Assembly: GCA_036262095.1 (NCBI GenBank)
Contig: DATAJQ010000010.1
Span: forward strand, 7,619 to 71,618
From: Terrimonas_A sp036262095
GTDB lineage: Bacteria; Bacteroidota; Bacteroidia; Chitinophagales; Chitinophagaceae
DNA: 64,000 nucleotides
Direction: 5' to 3'
A program made the position numbers and the translations under genes. Shown here in pieces: positions 24,151 to 32,339 of the stretch; the stretch's first letter is position 1, and every line of letters begins with the position of its first letter. The notes beneath the pieces were generated by a model. It had not been told where the DNA came from and did no database searches. It worked only from the letters and a program-made list of their open reading frames with translations.

Positions 24151-25665
24151 TTATGCGGAGGCTTCCTGTTTTTTGGAAACAAGCATCAAACCAATGAATG
24201 TTAATAAGCCATTAATGATCAGCAGCTCAAGGCCTATTTCAAATGAGCCCACTATCTTTTGCTGGTATTTCTCAAGCAGATAACAGAGTAAAGGCGCTAT
24301 GATGCAAACAAGCGGTACCCATTTATCAACCACCTGCCTTTTGGTGATGATGCCGAAAGTGAATAACCCAAGCAAAGGCCCATAAGTATATGCAGCTACT
24401 TTAAGTATCACATTGATCATGCTCGGGTTGTTCACCTCATTAAATACCATTACGAAAATGAGAAAGATGCCTGCGAAAACAAGATGCACACGCTGGCGCA
24501 CTTTTTTCTTCTGCTGGTCTGTCCATTCCTTCTTTCTCTGCATGCCAATGATATCAATGCAGAAAGAAGAAGTAAGTGCGGTGATGGCTCCATCAGCACT
24601 GGGGAATAAGGCAGAGATCAGGGCGATAATGAAAATGACAGATACTACAGGTGGCATATGTTCCAACGCTATTATGGGGAACAGCTTATCAGCCGATGCA
24701 TTCTTTCCGTCGAGCATAAAGCGGGTTACCTCCTTACCGCCTTCAATCGTGGTCACATAGTGTGCGCCAAGGCTTTCAGCATAAGTAAACAATAAGCCGC
24801 CCAGTACCAGGAACAGCAGGATCACAAACAACATGATCACGGAAAGCGTGATCACATTCTTTTGCGAATCCTTTAGCGTCTTAACCGAAATATTTTTCTG
24901 CATCATTTCCTGGTCCATGCCGGTCATGGTAATAGTAATAAATGCACCGGCCAGTATTTGTTTCAGGAAAAACAGTTTACTGTTAGGATCTGTAAAGAAT
25001 ATTTTGGAATAGCCTCTTTCACCCATCTCCGTTAATGCAGATCCAAGGCTGGTGTCCATCGCATTTAATATATAGACCACACAAACCACGAGACCGGTGA
25101 GCATGAAAGTGGTTTGCAGGGTATCTGTAAACACAATTGTTTTTACACCTCCTTCATAGGTATACACCAGGATCATGATCAGGATGATCAAAGTGGTAAG
25201 CCAGAAGGGAACACCAAAACTGGAAAGGATCGCATCCTGCAAAATTTTTACCACCAGATAAAGCCGTGCGGTTGCTCCCAGGGTCCTTGACAGGATAAAA
25301 AAGGAGGCACCGGTCTTATATGATTTAAAGCCCAGCCTTGTTTGCAGGTAGTTATAAATGGACGTAAGATTGAGTTTGTAATACAGGGGCAGCAATACGT
25401 AGGCGATCGTTACATACCCGATCAGGTATCCGATCATTATCTGGAAATAAGCAAACGATTCTTTGCCTACGCCGCCAGGTACGCTTACAAAGGTGACGCC
25501 GGAGAGCGAAGTTCCGATCATCCCGAAGGCTACCAGCATCCAGTTACTGTTGCGGTTGCCGATAAAAAAGGAATCATTGTTGGAGTTTCGGGAAGTGTAC
25601 CAGGCTACTATCAGCAAGAGAACAAAATATCCTATAACAAAAGAAAATAACAATCCGGCGGACAT
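24151..25665 (-). CDS. Sodium/solute symporter (SSS family)
   Basis: 504 residues and about 13 membrane helices. The family features are visible: NSNWMLVAFGMIGTSLSGVTFVSVPGGV in the first helices, the long amphipathic loop NLTSIYNYLQTRLG, and FPSADGAITALTSSFCIDI, which contains the Ser/Asp region near the sodium site. It belongs to the SSS branch common in Bacteroidota, whose substrates (sugars, sialic acid, amino acids) cannot be read from sequence. It is divergent from the LOG-family gene and ends 40 bases before the methyltransferase start. Confidence 0.92.
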   Translation of the reverse strand: MSAGLLFSFVIGYFVLLLIVAWYTSRNSNNDSFFIGNRNSNWMLVAFGMIGTSLSGVTFVSVPGGVGKESFAYFQIMIGYLIGYVTIAYVLLPLYYKLNLTSIYNYLQTRLGFKSYKTGASFFILSRTLGATARLYLVVKILQDAILSSFGVPFWLTTLIILIMILVYTYEGGVKTIVFTDTLQTTFMLTGLVVCVVYILNAMDTSLGSALTEMGERGYSKIFFTDPNSKLFFLKQILAGAFITITMTGMDQEMMQKNISVKTLKDSQKNVITLSVIMLFVILLFLVLGGLLFTYAESLGAHYVTTIEGGKEVTRFMLDGKNASADKLFPIIALEHMPPVVSVIFIIALISALFPSADGAITALTSSFCIDIIGMQRKKEWTDQQKKKVRQRVHLVFAGIFLIFVMVFNEVNNPSMINVILKVAAYTYGPLLGLFTFGIITKRQVVDKWVPLVCIIAPLLCYLLEKYQQKIVGSFEIGLELLIINGLLTFIGLMLVSKKQEASA

Positions 25666-25756
25666 ATTTCAATTTTTAGTGAACCCTTGTTGTGGGTTAA
25701 AGATTTTTTGAAGGTAAACAAATTTGTATTCCCTTTGCGCCTGAAATTTATTTGTT

Positions 25757-26299
25757 ATGCCTATCAGATCTCTTGCTGTTTTTTGCGGGTCCAAAACGGG
25801 GAATAATCCGTTGTTTCTTCAGCATGCTTCAGAGTTGGGTCAGCTTTGCGCCAGTCATGGCATCCGGGTGATCTATGGCGGGGGCAGTGTCGGCATCATG
25901 GGTGCTATTGCCGATGAAACCATGCGTCATGGAGGAGCGGTTACCGGCGTTATTCCCCAGGTGCTGGTTGATTGGGAGCGGCAACATAACCATCTTTCCC
26001 AATTGCTGGTGGTAGATAATATGCATACGCGCAAAAAGAAAATGTATGACCTCTGCGATGCAGCCGTGGTGCTTCCCGGTGGGTTTGGGACCCTGGATGA
26101 GCTATTTGAGATGGTGACCTGGAATCAGCTCTCCATTCACGATAAACTCATCTTTATCCTCAATTCAGGAGGTTTTTACAAACACCTTATCGCGCATATC
26201 AAACAAATGCAGGAGGAAGGCTTTCTTTATGAAGAAGCTCAAAAGCGTTTAATAGTGCTGAACGAACCTTCAGAGCTCATCGAAAGGATCATGCATTAA
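25757..26299 (+). CDS. LOG-family nucleotide phosphoribohydrolase
   Basis: 180 residues. Rossmann-fold protein with the signature PGGFGTLDELFE and the upstream GGGSVGIMGAIAD. Members release the base from nucleoside 5'-monophosphates, in plants and some bacteria to activate cytokinins; in bacteria many act as general nucleotide phosphoribohydrolases, so the true substrate is open. The ATG is at the right place for SLAVFCGSKTGNNPLF. Its stop overlaps by four bases the stop of the convergent barrel gene. Confidence 0.9.
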   Translation: MPIRSLAVFCGSKTGNNPLFLQHASELGQLCASHGIRVIYGGGSVGIMGAIADETMRHGGAVTGVIPQVLVDWERQHNHLSQLLVVDNMHTRKKKMYDLCDAAVVLPGGFGTLDELFEMVTWNQLSIHDKLIFILNSGGFYKHLIAHIKQMQEEGFLYEEAQKRLIVLNEPSELIERIMH

Positions 26300-26940
26300 C
26301 GGTACCTGCCCTGGAACAAACCGATATTCACACCAGCCCTTACGATCGGCACCATATCCACGCGGGGTTTTGCTGATGGGTTGGAGGGGTTATACGACAC
26401 ATCCACGTATGGAGAATTTTCATTCTTCAACACATCAAACAATACGGAAATATAAAAGAATGAAGTGGAACCAGGCTGCCTGCCGGAAGCAAAGCCACCA
26501 CCAAGAAGCAGGGAACCTGCGTTCTCATTATTCTTATATGCAGTGTAGCTGGTGCTGCCGGGAGCAGGTGTATACTTCACCGTGCTGAAGTTTTGCTCAT
26601 ATTGCGCCTGCACAAACAAAAAACTGACAGGATACAGACGGGTGAACACACCCGGGCCAAAAACCGATTGCCTCAACTTGTCATCATACTGGATATAATC
26701 CTTGGTGCTGCTATGCACATAGTTGAATACAAGACCTGCATCCACCCATTCAGCCAGTTTATACCCAAATATTGGATTGGCGCCTAATATGGTTTGCCCG
26801 TTAAAGAATGACACCGTTACACTACCTCCTGTAAAAAGATTTTCCTTTTTAAAGCCTTTCTCTTCCTGGCCTTCATCCTGCGCGCTGGCCGATACCGCAA
26901 CAAGCGATAATGCTATTACGAGATAAGCGATTCTCTTCAT
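26296..26940 (-). CDS. Predicted outer-membrane beta-barrel protein
   Basis: 214 residues with a signal peptide (ending VAVSASAQD). The mature chain shows alternating strands (GGSVTVSFFNGQTILGANPIFGY, WVDAGLVFNYVHSS, FLFVQAQYEQNF) and a short-loop pattern expected for a small barrel. The end, GVNIGLFQGRYR, lacks the terminal Phe often seen in such proteins. Function unknown. It is convergent with the LOG gene and downstream of a small membrane protein on the same strand. Confidence 0.7.
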   Translation of the reverse strand: MKRIAYLVIALSLVAVSASAQDEGQEEKGFKKENLFTGGSVTVSFFNGQTILGANPIFGYKLAEWVDAGLVFNYVHSSTKDYIQYDDKLRQSVFGPGVFTRLYPVSFLFVQAQYEQNFSTVKYTPAPGSTSYTAYKNNENAGSLLLGGGFASGRQPGSTSFFYISVLFDVLKNENSPYVDVSYNPSNPSAKPRVDMVPIVRAGVNIGLFQGRYR

Positions 26941-26979
26941 CTTTGTGGTTTTATCAGTTTATCAAAATTATTCCTGGGA

Positions 26980-27438
26980 TCATTGCAGTTGACTGATCAC
27001 TTTTTCTTTCCGCGGCATGGCCGGCAACATAAACCCGATCAACACGGCCGCATACACCTGGAACACAAAATTACCGGTCAGCAAAGAAAGAATGATGCAA
27101 AATATAATAGGCAATTCAGTGATGGCAAGATAAACGATTAACGATGTGCGGTACATCGTTAATTTCCCTTCCAGCGGATTTAGGGAAGTTTTAGCAGTTT
27201 CCACTCCCCTGGCAAACTGCTGCCTGCCCCATATAGAGCAGGCAAAAGAGAAGATCGCCGCACCACCCAGCAGCCAGCTATAATAGGTTTTTATTCCCGG
27301 CGCCAAAGGTCCGTGGGACTGGCTGAACACAATAGCTCCCAGCAAAAACAGTAAAGCGGCTGTTGTAATGCTGACAAAAACAATCTGCATTGCTTTCAGC
27401 TCCTGTTGTTCTTTTGCTGATAACTCTGTTATGCCCAT
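26980..27438 (-). CDS. Small four-helix membrane protein of unknown function
   Basis: 152 residues with four predicted membrane helices at about 20-40, 52-70, 98-117 and 123-142. The N-terminus is hydrophilic (ELSAKEQQELKAMQ) and the C-terminus basic. No family motif recognised. It lies between the barrel gene and the sprF-like gene on the same strand, separated by gaps of 39 and 46 bases, which allows a common transcript. Confidence 0.65.
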   Translation of the reverse strand: MGITELSAKEQQELKAMQIVFVSITTAALLFLLGAIVFSQSHGPLAPGIKTYYSWLLGGAAIFSFACSIWGRQQFARGVETAKTSLNPLEGKLTMYRTSLIVYLAITELPIIFCIILSLLTGNFVFQVYAAVLIGFMLPAMPRKEKVISQLQ

Positions 27439-27484
27439 GCATCAAAAATTTTCCTCGCTGTAAAAATCGGGAAAAAAACTTAGA

Positions 27485-28522
27485 TCAATATGCTTTAAAC
27501 GAGGGGCACATCGATTCACGGCGGTTACCCTTGTATTGATCAAACATCCCTTCTTTTACAAGAGAGAGTTCAAAAGCACCGCGGCTGTTGTTATAATTTT
27601 TGAGGGTTGAAATAGTAGCATCATAAGTAAACGTGAACACGAAATCCTTATACCCAAGACCCACCATGGGAATGATCGCATCACTGCTCCTGTAATAAAG
27701 GCCGCCGATCAGGATGTTCTCGCCATCACCGGAAAGATTGTAGCGGGCATTGGCACCTATCAGCCATTCATACGATTTTGTTTGCAAGGAAAAATAACTA
27801 TTGGGATTGATGATCCATTGATCATTCAGTTTAAAGCTGCCGTTGATAAAGGCTGTATGCCGCATTGGAATACGGTTGCTGATCCCCGGCTGTTCATCAA
27901 AAAAAGATTCACGCGGCCGGTTAATATGCATAGTAGAGAAGCCTATGTTCACATAAGTCCGGTCGTCAGGGAAATAAGCATAATTCAACCCTGCCTGTAT
28001 ATCCAGGTAGCTGATATTGTTGGAAGCAAGTGCTACGCTTGTGGGAAGATGGTTATCAAAAAAATGGCCATCGAACTGATCAGGGAATTTAAGATTGGTG
28101 ACATTGATCTGCTTGTTGGACCAGCCTACATTAAAGCCGAGACTCAGCAGGCTTCCGAGGTTAAGCATCTGGTGATATGCTACAGATCCGTACACTTTCG
28201 TGGAAGTAAGATTTCCACTGCCGGCCACATCACGCAGGATCACACCCCCAATGCCCATCCAGCCGTTATCTTCATTCCGCATCACCTGCACATCTCCAAA
28301 AGCACTAAAGGTCTTATAGGGGACGGACATGATCGCCGACCATTGATTCCTGAAATTGGCACCTATCCTGTAATCCCCTTCGGGAATAAATCCTGTATTG
28401 GCCGGATTGGTTACAAGCGGCGAATTCATGAACTGGGAAAAGTGCAGGTCCTGCCCTATAACAGCCGGAGCCAGACAGCATCCTATGACTGCAAACATCG
28501 CTATTCTCTTGATTTCCTTCAT
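27485..28522 (-). CDS. PorP/SprF-family T9SS outer-membrane protein
   Basis: 345 residues. Signal peptide (ending APAVIGQ), then the family start DLHFSQFMNSPLVTNPANTGFIPEGDYRIGANFRNQWSAI and a barrel with strands such as SFGDVQV and GLGYKDFVFTFTYDATIS. PorP/SprF proteins are outer-membrane partners needed for secretion or anchoring of one particular type B cargo, and are usually encoded beside it. Here the giant PKD protein lies directly upstream in transcription order, 87 bases away, so the two form a cargo-anchor pair. Confidence 0.93.
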   Translation of the reverse strand: MKEIKRIAMFAVIGCCLAPAVIGQDLHFSQFMNSPLVTNPANTGFIPEGDYRIGANFRNQWSAIMSVPYKTFSAFGDVQVMRNEDNGWMGIGGVILRDVAGSGNLTSTKVYGSVAYHQMLNLGSLLSLGFNVGWSNKQINVTNLKFPDQFDGHFFDNHLPTSVALASNNISYLDIQAGLNYAYFPDDRTYVNIGFSTMHINRPRESFFDEQPGISNRIPMRHTAFINGSFKLNDQWIINPNSYFSLQTKSYEWLIGANARYNLSGDGENILIGGLYYRSSDAIIPMVGLGYKDFVFTFTYDATISTLKNYNNSRGAFELSLVKEGMFDQYKGNRRESMCPSFKAY

Positions 28523-28609
28523 GTCTGTTCCTCCTTTTCCCGGTTATGACTATCTCAACTGGCCGGATCTTTTATTTGTAATGGTTTTACCCATGAGTTT
28601 TAATCTTCC

Positions 28610-31600
28610 CTATCTGATCAATGTGATATCGCCTTTGCGGCTGGCTTTTGTGCCATCAAAAAATTCCACCTCCAATGTATATGCATATACATCCATTGGC
28701 TGTACCACTCCTTTCACGCGGCCATCCCACCCTTGCAGCCGGTTGGCTGTTTCAAACACTTTTTGCCCCCACCGGTTCCAGATGATGAATTTCATCTTTG
28801 CAATACCAAAACCTCTTACCATTACTATGCTGTTCACGTCACCGCTATTGGGCGTAAAGGCATTGGGCACATCCAGTGCAGGCACTATCAGTGTGCTCAC
28901 ATCCATGCATAATGTATCAGTACAACCAAGTTCATTAAAGGCGACCAGGCAGGCATTGAATGTGCCGGTAGAGTTGTACTGGTGCGTCACATTTGCCCGG
29001 GATGTAGTAACCAGTGTATCGCCATCACCAAATATCCATTTAAAGCTGACTGCATTGGCCGAAGAAAGATTGGTAAATACATTCGGGGTATTCACTACAG
29101 GGGCTACCGGTGTGTAACTGAAATTGGCTGTAGGTTTATCATACACTATAATGGTGTACCTGAATGTATCTGTTTTATTACAGGTGTTCGGGTCATTTGC
29201 CACCAGCATCACCTGATATGTACCTGGCAAAGCATATTCGTGTGTAGGATTGGCCTCAGTGGAAGTATTATTGGGACCGGAACCAGGATCGCCAAAGTCC
29301 CATTCAAAACTAATACCACCTACTGATGTATTGGTGAATACAGCCGTGTAAGGTGCGCAGCCTGTAGGTGGTGTTTCAAATAATGCATCTACATTCGCCG
29401 CTACGCGGATCACTGTGTCCAGTATTTCCGGGTTATTACAATAGTTGGTATCGTTTAATATTAGTTGTACGGTATAAGAGCCTGGCGCAGGAAAAGTATG
29501 CGGAATACTGTTCAGGCCAGCCACCACCCTTGGGCTGCCATCGCCAAAATCCCATATAAACGATGTATCTGTAAAAGGTTTGCTGGGGTCGGTGGTAGAG
29601 TTATTATTGAATTGATAATCCAGCGCCGTACATGCCCCGATCTTATCAAAGCTCATTGCCATATTAGCCCGCAGATCACCAACACGGATATGTATATAAG
29701 AAGTGTCCCTTTCATTACAGCTATTGGGATCGATAGCGATCAGCATTACCCGGTAAGTGCCCACTGTCATGAATGTATGACTTTGAGTATATCCTGTAGC
29801 TGCAGGCAAAGGCCCTACATCACCCGAACCATCGCCGAAGTTCCAGATATATTGCTGGGCATTCCTGATACGGTCGGTAAAATCCACTTTAAGCGGGAAA
29901 CAACCTGCTGTATCATTGGGTACGCCATCAATTGCAGCTCCGACAAGAGAGCCTACACCGGCGAGATTGAACGCCATTTTTATCATACCAAGGTTACAGC
30001 CATCCGGTAAAGCTCCATTCACAGGCCCCCATACACCAGGTGTTACAGGAAAAACGGCTTCGCCTCCGCAATTGGCGCACACTCCCTGGTATATCACACC
30101 GTTTGGATCAAAACGGCTGGTACCTCCATCCACGTGATCTCCATACCGGCCTCCATTCTGGCCAAAGAAGCTTGCATATAAACGGCCTGTTGCATTACGC
30201 TGTAAAACGAAGAAATAAAAATCATGTCCATCCGTGGTCGGCTTATATGCATCCGGTGTAACACCCAAACCACTTGTGCCTGCACTATGGTAAACATTGG
30301 CCTGGTCATTAGCACCACCCCAGCCGGAAACATAAACATTCTCGCAACGATCCACCAGGAATGCAGTCGGCGATATATCCGGTGTTGTTTGCCCTTTTCC
30401 AAATACAGTACTGTACACATACGCTGAAAGATCGGGTTGCAGTTTGGCAATAAACTGCTTGCCATTCGCTTCTGAATAAGTTGCATTCATTACAGGCCAG
30501 GCACCTTCAGTTTGACCGGTAATGTAAGGGAACCCCAGCCGGTCAAATTTTATTCCATATATCTGATCAGCATTCACCGTTCCCGCATAAGTGGAACGGA
30601 TCAGGGTGCTTCCGTTATTACTTATTTGTGCAATGAACCCATCAATACTGCTATCATCAGAAGTACCCGGGTGAAAGTCCGGCCCCAGTGTTCCTGCTTT
30701 GTTGCCGGGGAAATCGCTGCTCTGAGTGCCTCCTGCTACATATATATCACCGGAAGGAGAAAGATTCAATACATAGGCAGCATCATTCTTGCTGCCGCCC
30801 AGATAGCTTGAAAATAACAGTACGCTCAGGTCAGGATTAAGCTTCAGCACCACTCCATCCTGTCCATCGCTGCTTGGGCGGGTTGAACCGGGATTACCAG
30901 AGTTTGGTTGAAAAACGCCAGGTGTAGTAGGGAATTTGGCTTGAGGATCGGAGCTGTTGGATTGGGTACAGGAAGCCACATAAATATTGCCGGCGCCATC
31001 CAGTATTACTTCACTGCGGCCGTCATCACCATAATTTCGCTGAAGCGATTGAGTGCCGCCGCGGGAAGCCGCAATATTCACTCCGTCATTACCACGGCCG
31101 CCGATCTTTACAGAGCCGATAATGTCGGAACCGGTCGCATTCAGCTTTGTAACTACGATATCATAACCGCCACCACTTCCGATTTGCCGGCTTTTGGGAT
31201 AGTTGGCCGAGCTTGACCTGCCAGCCAATACCAGGTTGCCCTGCGGATCACAGAAAAGACTGTGGGGTTGCTCGTTGCCACTGCCGCCAATATAAGTTGC
31301 ATAAAGGCGGTTGGTACCATCCGATGATAACTTAATGATGCCGATATCGATCGGCAGATCGCCGGCACTATTATCACCTCCCTGAAAAACAGTCTGAAAA
31401 GCACCAGGTGATACCGGAAAAGAACCTCCGCTGAATACAATACCGCCACCAAAAAAACTTCCATCAGGCCCATATGTAGCAGTAAACCCCCAATTGGTAG
31501 CAGTGCTGCCGGAAAGCGAGCAAAAGATCAGTGTAGGGTCAATGATCAATGTAGCAGATGGATCATATCCTTTTACATCAAATCGCACCACATTATCTTT

Positions 31601-32290
31601 CACTACATATTTGCAGCTTACATCAGAACGGCCTTTGGCGTTCGACTGATAGGTATAAGGGTAAGATTCTTTCTTTTCGCCAACAGAAGTGCTGAGCACA
31701 AGCTCTTTATTTTTTACCTGGATCTTATCTATTCCATTATAACGAAGGGCGATCTTGCTGATATCGGCACCTGGCTTTGCAATGATATCATACTTCAAGG
31801 AGCCATTATAGGTATAATAGCGTACATCCACATTGGGGTACACGTCCTGCAGCGTAATAGCCTGGTACAGGCGGCAATCGCGTCCCCATTTGGAAGGATC
31901 ATCACCAATGAAGTAATTATTGACGGATGCCGTTTTCATTTTATCCGGTATCACCTGCATTTTGGGGGATGCTCCAATAAAATCAACATCCCATGCATGG
32001 GAGCGTAGTATTATTTTATTGGAATTGGCAGAGCGCTGTGTTCCTCCATGCGAATCACCATGCATCATGGATTGAACAGCTTCAAAATCCTGCTGATTAT
32101 GTTGTAAAATGGTGAAGCCTGTAGATCGGATAAATACTGCTCCTGCATTCACGTCTCCTTTAAACTTAACGCGGCTGTCCCACTGTCCTTTATTCTCCAC
32201 AAACTCAATGTTATCATAGTTCTGCGCTACAATGTCAAGACTGATGGCCAGCATTAGTACAACGACTATAAAAGGTTTCTGCATCAACAT
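28610..32290 (-). CDS. Giant PKD/SBBP-repeat protein with T9SS type B C-terminal domain
   Basis: 1226 residues from ATG 32290; a GTG at 32308 would add six residues. Signal peptide, then a domain of about 220 residues beginning NIEFVENKGQWDSRVKFKGD that is typical of Bacteroidota surface proteins. SBBP-like blades follow (about 290-740: YIGGSGNEQPHS, YLGGSKNDAAYV, GDIYVAGGTQSSDFP). Four PKD domains come next, each with the WxFGDG core (YIWNFGDGS, FIWDFGDGS, FEWDFGDPG, FKWIFGDGD). The end is a CHU_C type B sorting domain (NAFTPNSGD, WNRWGQKVFE, GWDGRVKG, KGDITLIR). It is exported by T9SS, most likely with the neighbouring SprF-like protein. Confidence 0.9.
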   Translation of the reverse strand: MLMQKPFIVVVLMLAISLDIVAQNYDNIEFVENKGQWDSRVKFKGDVNAGAVFIRSTGFTILQHNQQDFEAVQSMMHGDSHGGTQRSANSNKIILRSHAWDVDFIGASPKMQVIPDKMKTASVNNYFIGDDPSKWGRDCRLYQAITLQDVYPNVDVRYYTYNGSLKYDIIAKPGADISKIALRYNGIDKIQVKNKELVLSTSVGEKKESYPYTYQSNAKGRSDVSCKYVVKDNVVRFDVKGYDPSATLIIDPTLIFCSLSGSTATNWGFTATYGPDGSFFGGGIVFSGGSFPVSPGAFQTVFQGGDNSAGDLPIDIGIIKLSSDGTNRLYATYIGGSGNEQPHSLFCDPQGNLVLAGRSSSANYPKSRQIGSGGGYDIVVTKLNATGSDIIGSVKIGGRGNDGVNIAASRGGTQSLQRNYGDDGRSEVILDGAGNIYVASCTQSNSSDPQAKFPTTPGVFQPNSGNPGSTRPSSDGQDGVVLKLNPDLSVLLFSSYLGGSKNDAAYVLNLSPSGDIYVAGGTQSSDFPGNKAGTLGPDFHPGTSDDSSIDGFIAQISNNGSTLIRSTYAGTVNADQIYGIKFDRLGFPYITGQTEGAWPVMNATYSEANGKQFIAKLQPDLSAYVYSTVFGKGQTTPDISPTAFLVDRCENVYVSGWGGANDQANVYHSAGTSGLGVTPDAYKPTTDGHDFYFFVLQRNATGRLYASFFGQNGGRYGDHVDGGTSRFDPNGVIYQGVCANCGGEAVFPVTPGVWGPVNGALPDGCNLGMIKMAFNLAGVGSLVGAAIDGVPNDTAGCFPLKVDFTDRIRNAQQYIWNFGDGSGDVGPLPAATGYTQSHTFMTVGTYRVMLIAIDPNSCNERDTSYIHIRVGDLRANMAMSFDKIGACTALDYQFNNNSTTDPSKPFTDTSFIWDFGDGSPRVVAGLNSIPHTFPAPGSYTVQLILNDTNYCNNPEILDTVIRVAANVDALFETPPTGCAPYTAVFTNTSVGGISFEWDFGDPGSGPNNTSTEANPTHEYALPGTYQVMLVANDPNTCNKTDTFRYTIIVYDKPTANFSYTPVAPVVNTPNVFTNLSSANAVSFKWIFGDGDTLVTTSRANVTHQYNSTGTFNACLVAFNELGCTDTLCMDVSTLIVPALDVPNAFTPNSGDVNSIVMVRGFGIAKMKFIIWNRWGQKVFETANRLQGWDGRVKGVVQPMDVYAYTLEVEFFDGTKASRKGDITLIR

Positions 32291-32339
32291 CGTTCTATTA
32301 AAATACACAATAATTCTGGTTAAAAACTGGAAACTTATG

